From Planctomycetota bacterium (GTDB lineage: Bacteria > Planctomycetota > Phycisphaerae > FEN-1346), in NCBI GenBank assembly GCA_026386995.1, contig JAPLMO010000477.1:1-6574 (forward strand): a stretch of 6,574 nucleotides of DNA, in the 5' to 3' direction. Both the position numbers and the translations under genes were made by a program. This document shows, in pieces, positions 1 through 4,765 of the stretch. Every line of letters starts with the position of its first letter. Position 1 is the first letter of the stretch. Under the pieces are notes generated by a model. The model searched no databases and was not told the origin of the DNA. It saw only the letters and a program-made list of their open reading frames with translations.

Positions 1-1015
1 CTTCACCCAGTCGGCGGAGCGAGTGACCTTGGAGATGCGCACCTCGTCAATGTCGCCGACAAATCTGTAATTGTTGTACCAGCCGCCGATATACATCCTC
101 GCGGGACTCTTGATCGCCAGCGGGGCCCCCGCGGACGTCGAGACGCCGTCGAGGACGCCATTGACGTATACCCGTGAATCTCCGTTCTTGAAGGCGTGGA
201 CCACGTGAATCCACTGAGACATGGGGAGCGTGCTTCCGCCCGAAACGTCCGCGCCGGAAAAGTAGCACTCTATTTTCATGTGTGGCGGACTGAAGAACTG
301 CAGCATCACCTTGCCCTGTCCCGCCTCGTTTCCCCAGGCTAGGACGGTCGCATTCGGCTTCTCGGCCTTGAACCACGCTTCAGAAGAGTGGGGACTGGAA
401 CCAGTGGGAAAGGCTGTGATCTTTTCCCCGCAGTTGATCCCCTTGCCCACGTCAAAGCGCCGGCTCTTGCCGATAATGCCGGAAGAGGAAGTGGTGCCCG
501 TATCCTTCGATTCGAGCGTGCCCACTTCATCCTTCGCCGGATCGTTCATGTGCCAGACGCTCAGGTATCCGTTGGACTCATTGAATACCGCCGCCCCGCT
601 GGACTCGCTGGCGGCATCGGCCTTGCCCCAATACATCTTTATTTCCTGGCGCGCGCTACCCTTGATGTTGGGTATTCTCACCCAGATGCCGGCCGTTCCG
701 TTTGCCGCGTCCCATTCATCAACCTGGTATGCCAGGGGCGCGCCCGTACCCGTGGAGAAACGGATGTCCTCTCCCTGGGCCTTGGCCTGGCTGAAGTTTG
801 TGCAACCGCACCAGCAACGGGAAACCGTCTTCCGAGGCCGATGCCGGTAAATTGGCGCCGTCAGAAGTGGTCAGGATGTACAGGGACCCCGAATGCTGCC
901 AGCCCTGGTATTGGGCGGCGGCCTTGGCGGGCTTGTCCGCCGCAGCGCCCGGCCGCGCCAGCGGAACCAGCAACAGGGCGGCCAGGGCGAGCAGTGTGGA
1001 TGTTCTGAGTCTCAT
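1..1015 (-). pseudogene. DUF2341 + LamG-like secreted protein, frameshifted, 3' end beyond the left edge
   Basis: The ATG at 1015 follows AAGGAG at a 7-nt spacing and opens a signal peptide: MRLR, a Leu/Ala-rich core, then AAA before Asp27. Residues about 64-73 (DGFPLLVRLHK) begin a DUF2341 domain. The frame then derails and stops at 719-721. The rest of the domain continues in a second frame from 798 down: NFSQAKAQGEDIRFS, PLAYQVDEWDAANG, IWVRIPNIKG, KMYWGKADAASES. This frame stays open to base 1 (266 codons) and carries a concanavalin A-like/LamG (Laminin_G_3 type) domain, with GYLSVWHMND, EAWFKAEKPNATVLAWGNE, RVYVNGVLDG, MYIGGWYNN and VGDIDEVRIS. In the second frame a TGA lies upstream, near 871, and no ATG, GTG or TTG precedes the join. 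The likely role is an exported, possibly carbohydrate- or surface-binding protein; LamG folds bind sugars or proteins in other families, but no ligand is visible. It lies 40 bp behind the HzsA-like gene, so co-transcription is likely. Domain identity is confident; a real mutation versus an assembly error is undecided. Confidence 0.5.
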
Positions 1016-1022
1016 GGCTACG

Positions 1023-1028
1023 CTCCTT
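1023..1028 (-). promoter_or_regulatory. Shine-Dalgarno site of the DUF2341/LamG gene
   Basis: The minus strand reads AAGGAG, then 7 bases, then the ATG at 1015. It is a near-ideal ribosome binding site. It supports the 1015 start over the overlapping ATG at 1052, which lies in another frame. It also shows that the downstream gene has its own translation initiation within the short 40-base intergenic gap. Confidence 0.8.
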
Positions 1029-1055
1029 GTCTGTGAATTCGCAGGGCCTCATAGA

Positions 1056-4000
1056 TCAAACTCCGTCGCCAGAGGCGCGCCCGGGCGATACAGGCGAAGC
1101 GTCGTAAACCTTCGCGGCGTTGCGGATGGCCTCGCGGCTGCGGAGTTCGGCCGCACGCCGGGCCACGTACTTCTCCTCGCGCTGGCGGTCGGCATCGGAG
1201 AACTGGCTGCCATCCATGTCCTCGCGCGGGCGGCGGGCCAATTGCTCTTTGCCCGACTGGATGATGGCCAGGGCCTCGCGGTACTTCGCATCGTTGGCGC
1301 CCCGGAGTTTAGCGAGGCAGGGGCTCAGTTCCGGGCGGTCGAACGAGACCTGCGGCCCGCGGTTCGACGAGAAGGAGTTGAATTGCGTGAACGCCACGCC
1401 CGTCAGTGCCGCGAGCCGCTGCAACTGGCCGTCGTCCAACGGGCAACGGCCGGTGAAGTTGTTCGGGTACGCAGATGCATAGGTGGGGTAGTACGGCGCG
1501 TTCAGGTCCACCCAGGTCGCGATGCGGTCGAACTCTTCCCGGCTCAACTTGACGTCGTAGTGCTCCTTGCGGAGGGCCTGCACCAGTTTGCTCGCATGCG
1601 AGCCCCACGAGCGGGCCTGCTGGATCTCGGCCGGTCCGGCGCCCACGGCGCTCGTGCAGCCCTTGCGCCAGAGTTCGTTGTAGGCGGCGTTGAACGTGAG
1701 GTCGCGGTCGGGCGCTAGGACGAGTTTCTTCCCGCCTTCCTGCCCGTAATCGTGGCAGGGAAGGCAGCGCCTGCTGAGAACCGGCTGCACCTCGGCCATG
1801 AAGCCGAACTCGCGCGGCGGGCCGTACCAGTTTTCGATCCGGCTGGGCGCGCGGCGGAATGCCAGCGGCTGATCGCGAGCAGCGGGCGCCGCCGTACGGC
1901 GCTCGTCGTGGCAGCCGATGCAGCCGGCCCGCTCGCCCGACTGCACCATCGTGCCGCTGCGCATCGACTGGACCATCATACCGTTCTCGTCGAGCAACTG
2001 GAAGTAGACGAACCGGTCCGACGGCACCGCGAAGTACGCCGAGCCGTCTTCCTCCACCGGCACGCTGCCGAGGATCCGCTTGTTCTCCAGACTGTGCCAG
2101 TTCATCCCCGGCGCGGTGTACCCCTGGCCGAACCATGCCCCCTTGGACCAGAACCGTTTCTCCGGCGCCTCCACGATGCGCAGCCGCTTTACGCTGCCGC
2201 GCTCGACGCCCTTCATGTGCGTGCCTTCGTACACATCGACAACGTAGAAGAAGCCCTCCTTGTCCTCGAAGTCGCGGCGCGACGGCAGGACCGGCGGCCG
2301 CTGGCGCGGGCCGAGCGGCATGGGGTCGTAGCAGCCCGGCCCCTCGGCGTGCAGCAGGAGTTCGTTGCCGAAGACGTCGACCAGGTAGATGCCCATCTGG
2401 TCGCCGCGGCCGGTCATCCGCGAGCACAGGAAGTACTTGCCCGCCCCCTGCTCCGTCTCGGGATCGGCCAGCGGATACGGGTCGGCGAACTTCAGACGCA
2501 CGCTCGAGAACGAGTCGCAGTCGAACGCCCCGCCGGTGCGGACCATGTTGACAGCCTCCGGCGGCCACAGGCGGACGATGGGCTCGCGCCCGTCGAGGCC
2601 GAGGCTCGGGTCGACGATGGCCATCGCTCCCCACAAGTGGTCGTGGTGCGGGCCGAAGATGCAGACGGCCCGGTCGGTTCCGGGGATGATGCGGGCGGTG
2701 TATACCGCGCCCGGCACGGCGGTGTTGTTGCCCCAGTAGATGGCCTGGTTGGTGCCGTCGGGCCACATGGTCCACAGGCTGTGGGCGTCGCCGAAGTTGC
2801 GGTCGACGTATTCCCAGCGGGCATAGAGGATGCGGCCGTCGGGCATGACGGAAGGCTGGTTGTCGAAGAGGTTGTTTCGCTCGATCTGGTGGATGTTGGC
2901 GCCGTCGGCGTCCATGCGGAAGAGGTTCGCCCCGTGGTCGCGCGAGCACTGGTTGAACTTGGGTTCGCGCGTCGATGCGAAGACAATCGTGTCGTCGGCC
3001 AGGTAGAGCGGGTCGAAGTCCGACACGCCCGCCGCAAATGTCAGTTGCTTGAGGCCCGAACCGTCGGCGTTGACCTCCCAGATGTGGTAGTCTTCGCCGA
3101 CGTTGCGGCGAAGCGAGAAGACGATCTTCCGGCCGTTGAAATGCACCTCGGGGTCGCGGGCGATGCCCTGGGGGGCGTCGACCAGCGTCTTTGCCGCGCT
3201 GCCGCGCGCCAGGTCGATCACCTTCAGCGCCGCGCCGCCCTTGAACAAGTTGACGTGCGGCTCATTCCTGTCGGCGTTGAACTCGCCGGTGTGAAAGAGC
3301 GTGTCGATGGCGTGGTAGTGGCTGCGGTACGGCGGCCGCACAACGTAGACGATGGGCTGACCGCTGACGAGGGGATTGGCGATCAGCGCCTCGCGGCGAA
3401 GAGCCTCGAACTCGGCGGCCAGGCCGGCGGCGTCGCCGGGGTTTGCATCGGCCATGCCCTTCTGAATCCGGTCGAGCCGGGCCAGAAACTCCGGGCCGCG
3501 CGGGTAGTCGCGGGGGAACGTGCCGCACAAATCCTCGATGGCCTGCCGCAAGGCCGTGAGACCCGGATTGGGCACGGCCGGCCCCCCCGTCCGGGGAATC
3601 ACGAGCCCGTCGGGGAGGATCCACAACACGTCCCACACCTCGCTGCCGAGGTTGTCGTGGACGAACGTGATCTTGCGGACGTCGAACTCGAAACGGATCT
3701 CCTCTTCGTAGATGCGTTGGTCGCGCGGCTTCAAGACCCGATCGACCAGCGTGTGCGGGTTGCCGGCGGCATCGGCGGCCACGACGGTGAACTTGAGGCC
3801 GTCGCGGGTCTTCGCGGCCGCCTCGTCGGTAAGGGCGTACCGCAGCCGCCACACGTGCCCCTTGGGCAACTCCACCGGCCACGAGGCGCTGAGTTTGTTT
3901 CCGTCGGGGAAGGAGAGCATGAACAGGCCGCCGCGGCGCTGCTTGCGCACCCACCCCTCGCCGAGGGCGATGAAGTCGCGGGAATCGCCTTCCCATTCGA

Positions 4001-4196
4001 AGCCGCCGGTCACCTGGTGATCGTCGTAGTTGTTGCCGCAGGCGTCGCGCCAGACGAACTTGTGGTGTAACTCGTCCCAGACCGTGGCGTTTTTCGGGTG
4101 GAACGCATTGTCAGCCGCCTGCGACGCGGCAACGCCGCCGAGAAGACTCGCGAAGAAGGCCGCCCCAAGTATCCACAGATTGATGAAGTTTCTCAT
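1056..4196 (-). CDS. HzsA-like exported diheme c-type cytochrome with PD40/TolB-like propeller
   Basis: This 1046-residue protein resembles the hydrazine synthase alpha-subunit family (HZS_alpha) common in Planctomycetota. From the ATG at 4196: a signal peptide (1-27: MRNF, hydrophobic core, AASQA before ADN); a beta-rich domain (about 39-200); a helical linker (212-275); a propeller (about 280-745) with PD40-like blades IWEVNADGSGLKQLT (372-386), LFRMDADGANIHQI (425-438) and LWTMWPDGTNQAIYW (474-488); heme motifs CIGCH (759-763) and CLPCH (811-815); His867 in SWGSHASKLV, a candidate distal ligand for heme II; and a charged helical tail (about 904-1046). Heme attachment implies periplasmic or extracytoplasmic redox work; the substrate is unknown. 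True HzsA acts with HzsB and HzsC, which are absent, so hydrazine synthesis is not inferred. An in-frame GTG at 4319 and ATG at 4253 exist. I chose 4196 because it gives a canonical signal peptide, has AGGG at -9 to -6, and leaves the promoter candidate a proper leader. The next gene follows after 40 bp. Confidence 0.88.
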   Translation of the reverse strand: MRNFINLWILGAAFFASLLGGVAASQAADNAFHPKNATVWDELHHKFVWRDACGNNYDDHQVTGGFEWEGDSRDFIALGEGWVRKQRRGGLFMLSFPDGNKLSASWPVELPKGHVWRLRYALTDEAAAKTRDGLKFTVVAADAAGNPHTLVDRVLKPRDQRIYEEEIRFEFDVRKITFVHDNLGSEVWDVLWILPDGLVIPRTGGPAVPNPGLTALRQAIEDLCGTFPRDYPRGPEFLARLDRIQKGMADANPGDAAGLAAEFEALRREALIANPLVSGQPIVYVVRPPYRSHYHAIDTLFHTGEFNADRNEPHVNLFKGGAALKVIDLARGSAAKTLVDAPQGIARDPEVHFNGRKIVFSLRRNVGEDYHIWEVNADGSGLKQLTFAAGVSDFDPLYLADDTIVFASTREPKFNQCSRDHGANLFRMDADGANIHQIERNNLFDNQPSVMPDGRILYARWEYVDRNFGDAHSLWTMWPDGTNQAIYWGNNTAVPGAVYTARIIPGTDRAVCIFGPHHDHLWGAMAIVDPSLGLDGREPIVRLWPPEAVNMVRTGGAFDCDSFSSVRLKFADPYPLADPETEQGAGKYFLCSRMTGRGDQMGIYLVDVFGNELLLHAEGPGCYDPMPLGPRQRPPVLPSRRDFEDKEGFFYVVDVYEGTHMKGVERGSVKRLRIVEAPEKRFWSKGAWFGQGYTAPGMNWHSLENKRILGSVPVEEDGSAYFAVPSDRFVYFQLLDENGMMVQSMRSGTMVQSGERAGCIGCHDERRTAAPAARDQPLAFRRAPSRIENWYGPPREFGFMAEVQPVLSRRCLPCHDYGQEGGKKLVLAPDRDLTFNAAYNELWRKGCTSAVGAGPAEIQQARSWGSHASKLVQALRKEHYDVKLSREEFDRIATWVDLNAPYYPTYASAYPNNFTGRCPLDDGQLQRLAALTGVAFTQFNSFSSNRGPQVSFDRPELSPCLAKLRGANDAKYREALAIIQSGKEQLARRPREDMDGSQFSDADRQREEKYVARRAAELRSREAIRNAAKVYDASPVSPGRASGDGV

Positions 4197-4201
4197 CCTC
4201 A

Positions 4202-4205
4202 CCCT
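4202..4205 (-). promoter_or_regulatory. weak Shine-Dalgarno candidate for the HzsA-like gene
   Basis: The minus strand reads AGGG at -9 to -6 relative to the ATG at 4196, with a second AGGGA further upstream (about -16). The match is partial. It is useful mainly because I see no purine-rich site before the alternative ATG at 4253. Confidence 0.4.
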
Positions 4206-4327
4206 ATTCCCTGGGTGCCCCGGCCTTCTTCGGCGGATCAGATTTCGCAACATGTAGTGGTCCGGCGATTCTGATGGCGCTTCTTCCCTGCCCTGACGGA
4301 CCCTAATCCTTGGTTCCACCGTCTCTT

Positions 4328-4355
4328 ATGATAGCCTGCCTTGCCGTCGATTCAA
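4328..4355 (-). promoter_or_regulatory. sigma70-like promoter candidate for the HzsA-like/LamG operon
   Basis: On the minus strand a -35-like TTGAAT (4355-4350; 4 of 6 against TTGACA) is followed after 16 bases by TATCAT (4333-4328; 5 of 6 against TATAAT). A start near 4321 is expected, giving a leader of about 125 nt to the ATG at 4196. If used, the GTG at 4319 would sit at the very 5' end, which argues against it as the start. The assignment rests only on motif match and position; Planctomycetota promoters are poorly characterised. Confidence 0.4.
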
Positions 4356-4391
4356 GCCGTTCTCCGCGGTGTAAAGGGCGGAGCAGAACCG

Positions 4392-4431
4392 CGGCGGGTA
4401 GCGGACGGCTAATCCGAGGCTTCACCCGCCG
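4392..4431 (-). repeat. inverted repeat with nested hairpin upstream of the promoter
   Basis: CGGCGGGT (4392-4399) is matched by its exact complement ACCCGCCG (4424-4431). Inside it lies a second pair, CGGA (4402-4405) and TCCG (4413-4416). It has no T-tract on either side, so it is not an intrinsic terminator. It lies roughly 40 bp upstream of the -35 candidate and could be a protein-binding site, a folded element or a fragment of a dispersed repeat. The strand is nominal. Confidence 0.4.
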
Positions 4432-4555
4432 GCACGGAGCCTCTGAAAAATCAAACACGCCGTTGGGCGGGAAGGTCTTGCCGAAACGCCGCGGACTGGG
4501 CCGTGGTAAAAACCGCCGAAGAAACGCCGCCACAAACAAATGCGCCATCGACCGC
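4432..4555. other. intergenic stretch with no recognisable gene or element
   Basis: Together with its flanks this is part of the roughly 500 gene-free bases between the terminator and the HzsA-like gene. Short reading frames cross it on both strands, but their translations are rich in Arg and Pro, lack any family resemblance and run through the hairpin repeats next door. I see no tRNA, riboswitch or mobile element here. Confidence 0.5.
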
Positions 4556-4619
4556 GCCGTAGCGCAGGGCCTTGTGCCCCGCGCAGGAAGGCACGGGGGA
4601 TAAACCCACGCGCTACGGC
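4556..4619 (-). repeat. hairpin repeat unit, copy 1
   Basis: The ends are exact inverted repeats: GCCGTAGCGC (4556-4565) and GCGCTACGGC (4610-4619). An inner pair, GTGCC (4574-4578) and GGCAC (4590-4594), could extend the fold. Its right part carries the 30-bp segment (4594-4623) repeated exactly at 4650-4679. The strand is nominal, since the element is nearly symmetrical. It resembles a dispersed non-coding palindromic repeat rather than a mobile gene. Confidence 0.65.
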
Positions 4620-4679
4620 CTGAGCGCGGCGTTCGCCTGCACCGTAACGCGGGGGATAAACCCACGCGCTACGGCCTGA
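4594..4679. repeat. 30-bp exact direct repeat pair (4594-4623 and 4650-4679)
   Basis: The two copies are identical over 30 bases, beginning CGGGGGATAAACCCACGCG and ending TACGGCCTGA. Flanking bases differ immediately on both sides. With only two copies and a 26-bp gap that resembles the flank rather than a unique spacer, this is not a CRISPR array. Confidence 0.85.
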
Positions 4680-4690
4680 AAGCGGTGCAG
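4637..4690 (-). repeat. hairpin repeat unit, copy 2
   Basis: Outer arms CTGCACCG (4637-4644) and CGGTGCAG (4683-4690) are exact complements. An alternative pairing joins CCGTAACGCG (4642-4651) to CGCGCTACGG with one mismatch, around a GGGGATAAACCC core. The unit contains the second exact copy (4650-4679) of the 30-bp direct repeat, whose copies begin 56 bp apart. The unit ends 11 bp before the T-tract of the neighbouring terminator. Confidence 0.65.
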
Positions 4691-4700
4691 TAGCATTTCA

Positions 4701-4740
4701 TAAAAAACACGAGGGCCGGTCCCCTGGGGACCGGCCCTCG
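4701..4740 (-). terminator. intrinsic terminator of the PEP-CTERM protein gene
   Basis: Bases 4710-4724 and 4726-4740 are perfect complements, a 15-bp GC-rich palindrome around one base (in practice about 13 bp with a 5-nt loop). On the minus strand it is followed by TGTTTTTTATG (the six A's at 4702-4707 on the plus strand). It lies 25 bp past the TAA at 4766-4768. There is no T-tract on the other side, so it works for minus-strand transcripts only and separates this gene from the operon downstream. Confidence 0.92.
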
Positions 4741-4765
4741 ATTATGCACGTTCTCTTCAGATGAC

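Noticed and set aside
785..810. Programmed ribosomal frameshifting in the DUF2341 gene
   Set aside because: There is no classic X-XXY-YYZ slippery heptamer at the junction and no evident downstream pseudoknot. The residues missing from the family pattern also point to a deletion.
278..1008. Overlapping plus-strand open frames opposite the DUF2341/LamG gene
   Set aside because: The minus strand has clear DUF2341 and LamG motifs across this stretch; the plus-strand translations resemble nothing.
1309..2949. 546-codon minus-strand open frame overlapping the HzsA-like gene
   Set aside because: It is in another frame of the same strand, extremely Arg/Pro-rich and without domains; a shadow of the real gene.
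1752..4070. Very long plus-strand open frame (772 codons) opposite the HzsA-like gene
   Set aside because: Its translation is Arg/Val/Ala/Gly-rich with no recognisable motif. It exists because GC-rich third positions on the minus strand suppress stops on the other strand. The minus-strand frame carries heme motifs and a signal peptide.
1056..4196. Genuine hydrazine synthase (hzsA, anammox)
   Set aside because: No hzsB or hzsC neighbours are present, the Tyr ligand after heme motif I is missing, and an additional C-terminal tail is present; family resemblance only.
4303..4665. 120-codon minus-strand open frame across the intergenic repeats
   Set aside because: It runs through the hairpin repeats and promoter candidate, is Arg/Pro-rich, has no domain, and resembles spurious predictions made over dispersed repeats.
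4594..4679. CRISPR array
   Set aside because: Only two repeat copies are present. The 26-bp gap shares arm sequences with the flanks, and no cas gene is near.
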